NCBI GenBank assembly: GCA_033675265.1
Contig: JAUJYZ010000016.1
Span: forward strand, 62,001 to 126,000
Direction of reading: 5' to 3'
Source: Actinostola sp. cb2023
Taxonomy: Eukaryota > Cnidaria > Anthozoa > Actiniaria > Actinostolidae
Length of the DNA stretch: 64,000 bases
The notes under the pieces were generated by a model. It searched no databases. It had not been told where the DNA came from and worked only from the letters and a program-made list of their open reading frames with translations. A program made the translations under genes and the position numbers. Below, in pieces: positions 45,192 through 55,638 of this stretch (its first letter is position 1; each line of letters opens with the position of its first letter).

Positions 45192-48100
45192 GTGTACCCA
45201 CACCTATCCCTATCACACCCACTGCTGTACCCACATATATCCCTACCACAACCACTGCTGTACCCACGCCTATCCCTATCACACCCACTGCTCTACCCAG
45301 GCCTATTCCAACCACGCCCACTGCTGTATCCACGCCCATCCCTACCACACTCACTGTTGTACCCACGCCTATCCCTATCACACCCACTGCTCTACCCAAG
45401 CCTATCCCAACCACGCCCACTGCTGTATCCACGCCAATCCCTACCACACCCACTGCTGTACCTGCGCCTACCCCCTACCATGACACGCCCACTGCTCTAC
45501 CCAAGCCTATCCCAACCACGCCCACTGCTGTATCCACGCCCATCCCTACCACACTCACTGTTGTACCCACGCCTATCCCTATCACACTCACTGCTCTACC
45601 CAAGCCTATTCCAACCACGCCCACTGCTGTATCCACGCCCATCCCTACCACACTCACTGTTGTACCCACGCCTATCCCTATCACACCCACAGCTCTACCC
45701 AAGCCTATCCCAACCACGCCCACTGTTGTATCCACGCCAATCCCTACCACACCCACTGCTGTACCTGCGCCTACCCCCTACCATGACACGCCCACTGCTC
45801 TACCCAAGCCTATTCCAACCACGCCCACTGCTGTATCCACGCCAATCCCTACCACACCCACTGCTGTACCTGCGCCTACCCCCTACCATGACACGCCCAC
45901 TGCTCTACCCAAGCCTATCCCAACCACGCCCACTGCTGTATCCACGCCAATCCCTACCACACCCACTGCTGTACCTGCGCCTACCCCCTACCATGACACG
46001 CCCACTGCTCTACCCAAGCCTATCCCAACCACGCCCACTGCTGTATCCACGCCCATCCCTATAACACCCACTGCTGTACCTGCGCCTACCCCCTACCATG
46101 ACACGCCCACTGCTCTACCCAAGCCTATCCCAACCACGCCCACTGCTGTATCCACGCCCATCCCTACCACACTCACTGTTGTACCAACGCCTATCCCTAT
46201 CACACTCACTGCTCTACCCAAGCCTATCCCAACCACGCCCACTGCTGTATCCACGCCAATCCCTACCACACCCACTGCTGTACCTGCGCCTACCCCCTAC
46301 CATTCCACGCCCACTGCTGTACCCACATCTATCCCTATCACACCCACTGCTGTACCCACATATATCCCTACCACACCCACTGCTGTATCCACGCCTATCC
46401 ATATCACACTCACTGCTCTACCCAAGCCTATCCCAACCACGCCCACTGCTGTATCCACGCCCATGCCTACCACACCCACTGCTGTACCTGCGCCTACCCC
46501 CTACCATGCCACGCCCACTGCTGTACCCACATCTATCCCTATCACACCCACTGCTGTACCCACATATATCCCTACAACACCCACTGCTGTACCCACGCCT
46601 ATCCCTATCACACCCACTGCTGTACCCACGCCTATCCCTACCACACTCACTGTTGTACCCACGCCTATCCCTACCACGCCCACTGCTCTACCCAAGCCTA
46701 TCCCAACCACGCCCACTGCTGTACCCACATATATCCCTACCACACCCACTGCTGTACCCACGCCTATCCCTATCACACCCACTGCTCTACCCAAGAATAT
46801 TCCAACCACGCCCACTGCTGTATCCACGCCCATCCCTACCACACTCACTGCTGTATCCACGCCCATCCCTAATACACCCACTGCTGTACCTGCGCCTACC
46901 CCCTACCATGCCACGCCCACTTCTCTACCCAAGCCTATCCCAACCACGCCCACTGCTGTATCCACGCCCATCCCTACCACACTCACTGTTGTACCCACGC
47001 CCATCCCTACCACACTCACTGTTGTACCCACGCCTATCCCAACCACGCCCACTGCTGTATCCACGCCCATCCCTACCACACCCACTGCTGTACCTGCGCC
47101 TACCCCCTACCATGCCACGCCCACTGCTGTACCCACATCTATCCCTATCACACCCACTGCTGTACCCACATATATCCCTACAACACCCACTGCTGTACCC
47201 ACGCCTATCCCTATCACCCACTGCTGTACCCACGCCTATCCCTACCACACTCACTGTTGTACCCACGCCTATCCCTACCACGCCCACTGCTCTACCCAAG
47301 CCTATCCCAACCACGCCCACTGCTGTATCCACGCCCATCCCTACCACACTCACTGTTGTACCCACGCCCATCCCTACCACACTCACTGTTGTACCCACGC
47401 CTATCCCAACCACGCCCACTGCTGTATCCACGCCCATCCCTACCACACCCACTGCTGTACCTGCGCCTACCCCCTACCATGACACGCCCACTGCTCTACC
47501 CAAGCCTATCCCAACCACGCCCACTGCTGTATCCACGCCCATCCCTACCACACTCACTGTTGTACCCACGCCTATCCCTATCACACTCACTGCTCTACCC
47601 AAGCCTATTCCAACCACGCCCACTGCTGTATCCACGCCCATCCCTACCACACCCACTGCTGTACCTGCGCCTACCCCCTACCATGCCACGCCCACTGCTG
47701 TACCCACATCTATCCCTATCACACCCACTGCTGTACCCACATATATCCCTACAACACCCACTGCTGTACCCACGCCTATCCCTATCACCCACTGCTGTAC
47801 CCACGCCTATCCCTACCACACTCACTGTTGTACCCACGCCTATCCCTACCACGCCCACTGCTCTACCCAAGCCTATCCCAACCACGCCCACTGCTGTACC
47901 CACATATATCCCTACCACACCCACTGCTGTACCCACGCCTATCCCTATCACACCCACTGCTCTACCCAAGCCTATTCCAACCACGCCCACTGCTGTATCC
48001 ACCCCATCCCTACCACACTCACTGCTGTATCCACGCCCATCCCTAATACACCCACTGCTGTACCTGCGCCTACCCCCTACCATGCCACGCCCACTGCTCT

Positions 48101-49150
48101 ACCCAAGCCTATCCCAACCACGCCCACTGCTGTATCCACGCCCATCCCTACCACACTCACTGTTGTACCCACGCCCATCCCTACCACACTCACTGTTGTA
48201 CCCACGCCTATCCCAACCACGCCCACTGCTGTATCCACGCCCATCCCTACCACACCCACTGCTGTACCTGCGCCTACCCCCTACCATGACACGCCCACTG
48301 CTCTACCCAAGCCTATCCCAACCACGCCCACTGCTGTATCCACGCCCATCCCTACCACACTCACTGTTGTACCCACGCCTATCCCTATCACACTCACTGC
48401 TCTACCCAAGCCTATTCCAACCACGCCCACTGCTGTATCCACGCCCATCCCTACCACACCCACTGCTGTACCTGCGCCTACCTCCTACCATGCCACGCCC
48501 ACTGCTGTACCCACATCTATCCCTATCACACCAATGCTGTATCCACGCCAATCCTACCACACCCACTGTTGTACCCACGCCTATCCCTATCACACCCACT
48601 GCTGTATCCACGCCCATCCCTACCACACTCACTGTTGTACCCACGCCTATCCCTATCACACCCACTGCTGTACCCACGCCTATCCCTACCACACCCACTG
48701 CTGTACCCACGAGCATCCCTACCGACCGCACCCACTGCTGTACCCACGACCATCCCTACCGACCGCAACCACTGCTGTACCCACGACCATCCCTACCGAC
48801 CGCACCCACTGTTGTTCCCACGACCATCCCTACCGACCGCGCCCACTGCTGTACCCACGCCCATCCCTACCACTGCCACTGCTGTACCCACGCCTATGTC
48901 TACCACACCCACTGCTGTACCCACGTCCATACCTACCAACCGCACCCACTGCTGTACCCACGTCCATCCCTACCAACCGCACCCACTGCTGTACCCACGC
49001 CTACTCCCTACCACACCCACTGCTGTACCCATGCCTATCCCCTACCACACACACTGCTGTATCCACACCTAAGCCTACCACACCAACTGCTGTACCCACG
49101 TCTATCCCTACAGTACTAGCTGCAGTACCCACACCCACACTATATCCCTA
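45187..49150. repeat. 4-kb minisatellite, 33-bp unit with 39-bp and ~37-bp variants
   Basis: The basic unit CCCACTGCTGTACCCACGCC plus TATCCCTATCACA (33 bp) recurs well over 100 times. Variants include GCTCTACCCAAGCCTATCCC, GTATCCACGCC and a 39-bp form with CTGCGCCTACCCCCTACCAT. Blocks of several variants repeat together as higher-order units (for example 46880-47500 versus 48060-48480). Because 33 and 39 are multiples of three and the unit lacks stops, plus-strand frames stay open for up to 1082 codons (46098-49346). They encode 11-residue Pro/Thr, Leu/Tyr/Pro or Cys/His repeats; a minus frame gives GVDTAVGVVGIG. Beyond 48700, variants with CGACCATCCCTACCGACCG break the phase. No start context, splice site or signal peptide supports a protein, so I call it satellite DNA; a repetitive Pro/Thr-rich protein remains possible but unlikely. 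Confidence 0.93.
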
Positions 49151-49182
49151 CACACACCTATCCCTAAAACACGGTCTCGCCC

Positions 49183-49337
49183 TTAGATTAGAGCAGATTT
49201 CGCATGACTGTGAAAAACTTACGGCACGTACCTGCCGTGACCGTGATGATTTAGGATTTCGAATGAATTGGTGCCGTGACCGTGCCGTGCCGTGCGCCGT
49301 CGGTGGTTTTTCACAGTCTTTCGAAATCTGCTCTAAC
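49183..49337. mobile_element. Short palindromic MITE with GCCGTG-rich core
   Basis: TTAGAGCAGATTTCGCATGA and its partner ending GAAATCTGCTCTAA bracket GACTGTGAAAAAC / GTTTTTCACAGTC arms and a core of repeated GTGCCGTG words. Confidence 0.85.
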
Positions 49338-49510
49338 GTACAGTAATCGTCAATTATTGTAAATCCAACCACATTGAGACTGGTACCGAACATCATTCTG
49401 AACATATCATCTGCTGATGATCGCCATCTTAATTGTTTTGGGTTTGAATTTTGTAGGTTTTGACGTCGTTTCTGTGATAAATCAGTTTTGATTTTTTTAA
49501 ATCAAAACAC

Positions 49511-49602
49511 ATGGCTCCAACAAAAGATGAAGAGAAAAATAAAATAAAACATCTAGATACCCTAAGTTTTGCCCAAGAACTTGTTAAGAAAGGTATAAAA
49601 AG
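49511..49602 (+). CDS. Candidate first coding exon of an unidentified gene
   Basis: ATG at 49511 opens 30 codons plus two bases (MAPTKDEEKNKIKHLDTL, then SFAQELVKKGIK) ending at AAAAG/GTAAAC, a fair donor. The text is hydrophilic and helix-forming with no low-complexity bias, and the frame is clean. No in-phase partner exon was found downstream before the simple repeat at 49757. It may be real, an isolated remnant, or chance. Confidence 0.35.
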
Positions 49603-49756
49603 GTAAACAACAATATTTAAAACAGAGGTTTATAACAAATGCTGAAACAAGCAACTGAGAATATCACAGCCAGTACAGAAAGAGATTAACCAAAAAGTCA
49701 ACAATCACTTCAGGTTATAAAATTATTCATTGATTACGGATTAGTATTGATTTAGC

Positions 49757-49975
49757 TAGTTGGGTGTGTGGTTGGTTGGTTGGTTGGTTGGTTGGTTGGT
49801 TGGGTGTGTGGTTGGTTGGTTGGTTGGTTGGTTGGTTGGGTGTTTGTTTGTTTATTTGGTTGGGTGTGTCGTTGGTTGTTTGTTTGGGTGGATGGTTGGT
49901 TGGGTGTTTGTTTGTTTGTTTATTTATTTGTTTGGTTGGGTCGGGTGTGTCGTTGGTTGTTTGGTTGGTCGATCG
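49757..49975. repeat. (TTGG)n / TTTG-rich simple repeat
   Basis: Imperfect TTGG and TGTTTGTT tetramers. Trp/Val/Gly-rich open frames across it are shadows. Confidence 0.95.
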
Positions 49976-49990
49976 ACACTGAGGGGAATA

Positions 49991-50132
49991 ATTGCTTTAG
50001 TATTTACCAAATCAGTTGGATAAAAAATGGCACTTTATTGGAACAGCTAATTCATTTATTTCTAAACTGTCAGCTTCGGAGACTGTAGTGAAACGAGACG
50101 CCATTTTGAATCTCGTCTCAACAACAGTGATC

Positions 50133-50178
<46 letters not shown>

Positions 50179-50179
50179 C

Positions 50180-50212
<33 letters not shown>
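49991..50212. mobile_element. MITE with 24-bp TIRs
   Basis: AGTATTTACCAAATCAGTTG (left) and CACTGATTTGGTAAATACT (right) are inverted. Flanks are CTTT and AATG. The interior includes CAATCAAAACGCGCCAAAATT. Confidence 0.8.
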
Positions 50213-50213
<1 letters not shown>

Positions 50214-50848
50214 GATTTATTTAGCAGTTCGAGGTTCACTTTCCGTTATTCTCTACTCCATTAATATCAGTTCCTTCATTAAGAAAAAAAGCTGCATGTC
50301 TCAGCACGCTAAAATAGGTTATTTTTTTAATTTCGCACATTATGTAGTACTGGTCAGTCACAGATTCCTTGAGGATTGATTTTACTGATTAAAATGGTGT
50401 CTGTGTGTATCTGCTACCAAAATGTTAAAACCATGATACGCTCATTCAGTATATTAATATAATAACTTTATGTATTTATCCACGCTAACCATATTCAACT
50501 AATTTTAAAAAGTTGGTGCAGTCCCAATTGGGGCGTGCTTACAATAATTTACAAATAATGGAGAAGTATAATATATAATGATAAAAATCCTATATATGCA
50601 ATAAACTAATCTAGTTAATATAAAGTCAAATCAGGCAGGCGACGCGAAGGGACCTTTTCAACTCGTTCGTAACTTCAGAGTTTGACAATGATGATAGGTA
50701 TTTTTTTTAAATTACTTGGCAAAATTAACATAATTTCAATGAACATTTTAACGCATTCCAATGGCCTTTGTAGTGTGTAGCTGGATGGGTGCGGCTGATA
50801 TGTTAATCGGGATACAATCATAATTAACTTACTCGTTCACTTAACCTA
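50213..50848. other. No recognisable feature
   Basis: AT-rich spacer. No frame, TIR or tail could be supported. Confidence 0.4.
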
Positions 50849-51288
50849 ATGAGGGTTTATCATGTAATTTCAAAACTCATAGGACAAAAAAATGATTATC
50901 ATAGCTGGAAAAAGCTCATTGAAATTAGTAAAAATGTGAAGTTTGAAAAAGATCGCATCACAAATTGCGAAGATATGAATTTTCAAAAATCGATATTTTA
51001 TATGAAAACCTTTGGAAATTTACGCTTGGAGGCGGCTCTTGCCTTACCCTGGGTTCCAGAGGCCGTGGAGTGCTAGGCCTCTGGAACCCAGGGTACTATT
51101 GCCTCCAACTAAGGTTTTCATATAAAATTTCGATTTTTGAATATTCATATCTTTGCAATTTGTGAAGCGATCTTTTCCAAACTTCACTGACATTTTTACT
51201 CATTTCAACGAGTTCTTTCCAGCTATGATAATCATTTTTTTGTCCTATGTCTCCTATAAGTTTTGAAACTACGTGATAAACCTTCATT
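50849..51288. repeat. Foldback MITE, ~440 bp, centred near 51068
   Basis: The central arms CCTGGGTTCCAGAGGCC / GGCCTCTGGAACCCAGG are perfect. Pairing continues outward through TTTTATATGAAAACC / GGTTTTCATATAAAA, AATGATTATCATAGCTGG / CCAGCTATGATAATCATT and GGTTTATCATGTAATTTCA-type ends. Arms are about 200 bp with indels. Confidence 0.9.
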
Positions 51289-51980
51289 CTGCGTGCACAC
51301 TAGAGAATAATGCCGGTACCCAGAGACATAAAATATGTTCCCTTTTGCTTGTGACAAACTCAAAGGAGAATTAAGGAAACAAAATGAATCTCTGCTCACA
51401 GAAATGATAAGATGCATGTTCAGAGAAAACGTTAATCCAAAAGTTCATCGCGCTATTGATTTATCTATTATTTTCAGTTGCCTCATAATTTCATTTTCAA
51501 TCTGTCTATTAGTTCCTCGCGCACCGTTTTCGTTTGCTTTCCATCTATTTATACTCTATTCAGTTCCTCGTTCGGTTTTTCTTGCATTCCATGAGCTTGT
51601 TCAATTTCTTAAATCTGAACACTTCATAAAAACGTTGGACGTTATTTAGTCCTTTTTCGGAGTGAAAGCCGTAAATATAAAAGTAACGAGTATTGTAGTC
51701 TTTTATAGCGCGTAGTTTGGGCTGAAAGGGAAGAAAGGAACTCGACAACCCACAGTCAAAGACGGAGAGGGAAGCAATAGGAACTTCTGCTCACAGGATA
51801 CGTTTTACGTAACAAAATGAACAATTTTTTATACGGAGATTAATAAGCTTCGTATTCTTGCAACTCCTTAAATAAGTACTTCCTTCCTTATCAGAATAAT
51901 TATAATAACAATTTATATTTCCGGTTTTTGTTTTAAGAATAATATTGTTAAAATATTTCGATATTAAAATACACGCACTT
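51289..51980. other. No confirmed gene; two unsupported frames
   Basis: A plus-strand frame (51335-51649, MFPFACDKLKGELRKQNESL) has a hydrophilic head and a hydrophobic middle. A minus-strand frame (51560-51748, MSSSFLPFQPKL) is also open. Neither shows a domain or good splice partner. The second could hold an exon of the minus-strand candidate gene starting at 52034. Confidence 0.25.
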
Positions 51981-51982
51981 AC

Positions 51983-52034
51983 CAATAGCTGCCAGCGAAC
52001 ACAACACAAGCAGACTGTACACGTTAATAAGCAT
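51983..52034 (-). CDS. Candidate signal-peptide first exon
   Basis: On the minus strand ATG at 52034 reads MLINVYSLLVLCSLAAI plus one base, ending at ATTG/GTAAGT, a strong donor. The composition (short n-region, Leu/Val-rich core, small residues near the end) is that of a secretory signal peptide. A TATAAAAA box lies about 70 bp upstream. Later exons were not identified. It is divergent to the LigB-like gene that starts about 500 bp to the right. Confidence 0.45.
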
Positions 52035-52099
52035 CTTGGTATAGGTCAGTACATGTAGTCCAACGCTGAACGCAATGAAAACTTACAGAAGTCAAACAA

Positions 52100-52108
52100 T
52101 TTTTATAG
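52100..52108 (-). promoter_or_regulatory. Candidate TATA box for the minus-strand signal-peptide exon
   Basis: On the minus strand CTATAAAAATTG occurs about 70 bp before the ATG at 52034, allowing a 5' leader of about 40 nt. Position and sequence suit a TATA promoter; no transcript evidence. Confidence 0.4.
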
Positions 52109-52538
52109 CGGGTATTTCGTTATGCGCAGGCGATCGATCATATCACGTGCAGCTCTTTGATTGGTTCAAATGAAGTTCAGTGATTTCAATTACTCAGAGT
52201 AAGATTATTTTTATTATTTTTATATGTCTTGGCATGAGATAAAACACGATCCGCGAGTTTGAACAACTTCAAAAACGATCTTCCAAAACAATACATTTTC
52301 GGAAGATGCAGGCCAAATCGAATGCATACAGCTATTTCAAAAAAAAGTTGGTGAAGGTTTTGTTGCATCTTGCACACCAATCACCGAAAGGTCGGACATT
52401 GGGAATTTTCCCAATGGACTTCCTGTGGGCTCCCTGTGTGAAAGTGCCAGGAACGCCTGCTTCTGTTTTCCCTCAGTGATTATTCTTGGAGAGACGAGAG
52501 TCTGCCATTTTGAAAATAGAGAGAGGAGAGTGATAATA

Positions 52539-53021
52539 ATGCCCATATTAATGGCAGCCAGAAATTTGGGAATAGTGATAATGTTCATTTGTGGAGTATC
52601 AGTTGTGCAAACACTTATTAAAGGAGCATTTATTCTGCCACATGGTATGTAACATACATTTACAAAATTGTAACAATTATTATACGCAGTGTCAGTAGAG
52701 ATTTGCTATTTCCGGTAGGATCAGGAGATACCAAAATAAAAAATATTTACATGCGTGAATAGAACGACTCGCCGTAAGGTAACCATGCCGCATCAGTATA
52801 GCAGTACAAACACTAAAAGCATGAAATAGTACTAAATCTCAATAGTACTATTTGGTGAAATATCCTTTGTTTTCTATTGTTTCATCACTCTATTTAGTAC
52901 TATTTAGTTAGTCTTACTGTTTCACGCTTTTATTGTTTGTACTCTAGGATTCAAACAGTCAGAATTTTACTGTTCTTTCAGATTGATGGATAAAAATGGT
53001 GGAATTTTAACTGAGACAAAA

Positions 53022-53059
<38 letters not shown>

Positions 53060-54672
53060 GGGGGGGAGGGACTCCCATACTGAAAGAGGCGGGGATGATC
53101 ATCGTCTCTTTTAGGCATGTAAATTACGATTTTTGGTATTGCTTAATTAAGGTACTGATAATAGTTTTTACAGCTTTCACGCATAATGTTGAAATGATTG
53201 TTGTTGACATTTCAGCTGCACATTGGTGACAGCCTTCATCAGCCTTCATTCTGATGAAGGCTGTCATCAGTGCAGCCGAAATGTTGACAACAATCATTTC
53301 AACATTACGCGTCGTAAAAAAATATATATTGGTCATATCAATAATACTGCCTCACAACAAAATAGTTGTAGGTGATATAGCTAGAATATTGTTAGCAGTT
53401 CCATGTAACTAGTTTCTTTTTATATGAGATGTGTGCTAAAATTCAATTTTTTGAATTCAAGATTTAAACTGAGTGCATGTGTTTATATAACTGAAATATA
53501 GTTTACCAGACACTCTATTAGACCACAAATAACAGAGTCCATATTGATTATCTTAATGCTATTTACCAATATCAACAAATATTATTGCCTGACCCCATGT
53601 GATAAGGAGCCATTTCTTGGTTTCTATTTTTACAAGTTGACAGTTGATTAAATGTCACAGTTGTGTCACACTTGTGTTCTGCTTTAGATATCTATTGATT
53701 CAATAAAATGTTAATAACCTTAGGTATAGGGGAGAAAATAGGAAAGGATTAGTATGATTCCCCTCCCCTCCATGATCAACTACATAGACTAGATAAGATT
53801 CTCACTAAGATCACTTTTATACAGGAGGCATTGCCTTGGATCCAACACACTTCAATACAACAAATGCCACATCAAAAGCACAAGCATGGGAAATTCATAA
53901 TGCAGCCAAGCAAGTTGGTGAGAAGATAGCCTCTTTAAGCCCTGATGTCATAATCCTAAGCACACCTCATGGTGTATCTGCAGCAAAAGATTTTGCCTTT
54001 TACCAAAATCCACAAGGTTATGGAGTTGCTGAGACAGACAACTGTGTTTGTCCACCCTGTTGCTATAACCTCTCTGTGGTCATTGATACTGACATGACCT
54101 TTAAGATAGTCAGCTTCTTACAGAATTCCAGCAGCAACGTGACATACCTCAGTGCATTTGGTGTACCAGGCCAAGCAGACAGTCCATTCCCCCTGCGGTG
54201 GGGTGAAATAATCCCACTTTACTTCAGTAAAAGCATTTTAGACAAGACTAAGTTGGTTTTCCTGTCACACCCAAGCCGTAGGTACACAGATGATGTTAGT
54301 ATGATACCTGAGTTGCATAACCTAGGAAGCAAGTTATACCAAATGATTGCAGCCATAAATAAATCTGTTGTCATGGTGATAAGTGCTGACTTAGCACATA
54401 CTCACCTAAAGTCAGGTCCTTATGGATATTCAAAAGCTGCTGAACCTTTTGACAAGGCTTGCAGCAAATGGGTTGAAAGCCAAGGCTCAGCAGCATTGTT
54501 AGAAGAGGCAGCTGGCTATGTAGACAAGGCTTTGTCTTGTGGGTATACAGGACTTGTCATGTTGGATGGCATGCTTAAAAGTGACCCAATAGCTAAATGG
54601 GTGTCACATTTATATGTTAATGCACATCCAAGTTATTATGGAATGATGGTAGCATCTTTTTATCCACTTTAA
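52539..54672 (+). CDS. LigB / class III extradiol dioxygenase-like protein (AmmeMemo-B-like), two exons
   Basis: Exon 1 (52539-52644) and exon 2 (53825-54672) join in phase across GT...AG to give 317 aa. The junction falls in the first metal-ligand motif: exon 1 ends ...FILPHG and exon 2 continues GIALDP. Visible motifs are LPHGG (His35), LSTPHGV (His84), LSHPSRRY and ISADLAHTHLKSGPYGY (His227), with a C-terminal GMMVASFY. This order matches the LigB superfamily branch found with bacterial AmmeMemoRadiSam proteins (SxDLAH...GPYG), where two His and an acidic residue bind Fe(II). Substrate unknown. Residues 9-26 are hydrophobic and could be a signal peptide or anchor, which is unusual for this fold. 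An in-frame stretch before 52539 lacks an ATG, so 52539 is chosen. The intron (1180 bp) contains a MITE, a poly-G run and a palindrome. AATAAA follows at 54762. Confidence 0.85.
52797..52949. mobile_element. MITE, GTGAAACAGTACTAA family, in the LigB-like intron
   Basis: The left end has CAGTACAAACACTAAAAGCA then TGAAATAGTACTAA. The right end, read inward, is CTAGAGTACAAACAATAAAA then GCGTGAAACAGTAAGACTAA. Same family as 22084-22237 and 13019-13185. Confidence 0.75.
53025..53070. repeat. Poly-G run (34 G, then A-interrupted)
   Basis: An uninterrupted run of 34 G is followed by AG7AG3-like text. Its true length is uncertain because such runs are hard to sequence. Shorter G-runs occur near 7757 and 8395. 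Confidence 0.9.
53152..53325. repeat. Palindromic MITE, best-preserved copy of the GTGCAGCCGAAA family
   Basis: The left arm CACGCATAATGTTGAAATGA pairs with TCATTTCAACATTACGCG. The centre is CAGCCTTCATCAG / CTGATGAAGGCTG. It contains CTGATGA, a GGCTG/CAGCC stem and GAAA in order (53247-53282). Related copies are at 3003-3133 and 10437-10535. Confidence 0.85.
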
Positions 54673-54761
54673 AATCAATTAATTCATAACTGTCTTGTAT
54701 TGAAACTATTTCACTCATTTCTGTGAATAACAAAAAAATCACCTTGATTGACACTATTAAC

Positions 54762-54767
54762 AATAAA
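54762..54767 (+). promoter_or_regulatory. Polyadenylation signal AATAAA of the LigB-like gene
   Basis: AATAAA lies 90 bp after the stop codon, in a plausible position for 3'-end processing. Confidence 0.5.
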
Positions 54768-54963
54768 ATGTTTAATTATTTAATACAAATTAAAAGTACA
54801 CCAAACAGTAGTGATATTGAGAAAAATGTGAGCTTTTTTATAAATGTATATTTGAATATACAGCGATTTGCAAAAATTCTGTAAAAATCAATATCGATCG
54901 ATATATCAATATATCGGGTGCATTGTGGGTAATTTTCATCATAAAATGGCTGAATAAGCCATT

Positions 54964-55353
54964 TTAAAAATAATTCGGTTTTAAAAGCTTAACAGCATCG
55001 TCGAGTTTTTGAAATTGAAAATGCTCGTTCGTTATGTAATCATTTACTGCTTGCCCGTGCGGTCGGGAACAATCGTGAATAATGCGAATTTCGTTAGTGT
55101 TAGGTTTAGGAATTGCTCCTAGCGCACTAACAATAGTAGGTTTTTGCTTAGTAATGACATAATTGCCTTGCGATAGTTCTTCTCGGATAGTTTGTTCTAC
55201 TAAATGCCGGTTAATGGAGTTGGTAGCTGATCTATAGTTATCCATGTTTACTTCATTAAAACGAGTACCTATTTGTGTGAGTTGAAACCCGTTTTGAATG
55301 CCCTCTTGGAGAAATTCTGCGTCCTCATCATTTTCCAGTTCTTTAAGCCACAA
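54964..55353 (-). pseudogene. DIRS-type reverse transcriptase, N-terminal fragment
   Basis: The frame reads FLQEGIQNGFQLTQIG, VEQTIREELSQGNYVIT, then SALGAIPKPNTNEIRIIHDC and SRPHGQAVNDYI. The IPK-P...(R/K)IIHD-SRP-G-x-(S/A)VND block is the entry to the RT palm in DIRS/Ngaro-like elements. Text ends at KLLKPNYF before any YxDD box, so it is truncated and inactive. Confidence 0.75.
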
Positions 55354-55638
55354 ATCACGGTTTAGTGGGTTAGTATTGTCAAAGGTTAGTCATGCTTGGG
55401 AATTAGGTGATCTATGTGTGTGTCCTGCGTGCGGTTGGCCACAAGCTTTGCCGGAAACCTTGCGATTGCATTCATGAGCGAAATTACAAGCTTCACGCAC
55501 ACACCCACGTGGGCTGTTAAAATTGCGGCAAATTATTTTCCCCTCGGTGTTAGTGTTAGCGAAATTCATACGTATTGAGTTATTAGTTGGTTTCAGAGAG
55601 TTAGCGGCGTTTTGCATAGGAGAAAGCGTTACTATGTG

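Noticed and set aside
45122..49346. Frames of 786, 620 and 1082 codons read as one or more giant secreted Pro/Thr-rich or Cys/His-rich proteins
   Set aside because: The frames arise from a stop-free 33-bp satellite unit, appear in several frames at once, and lack a start context, leader or splice signals.
51335..51649. A 104-codon gene with a transmembrane segment
   Set aside because: No domain, and composition drifts into T-rich low-complexity; kept only as a note on the spacer.
53025..53070. G-quadruplex regulatory element in the LigB-like intron
   Set aside because: A 34-G run could fold so, but its length may be a sequencing artefact and nothing else supports a role.
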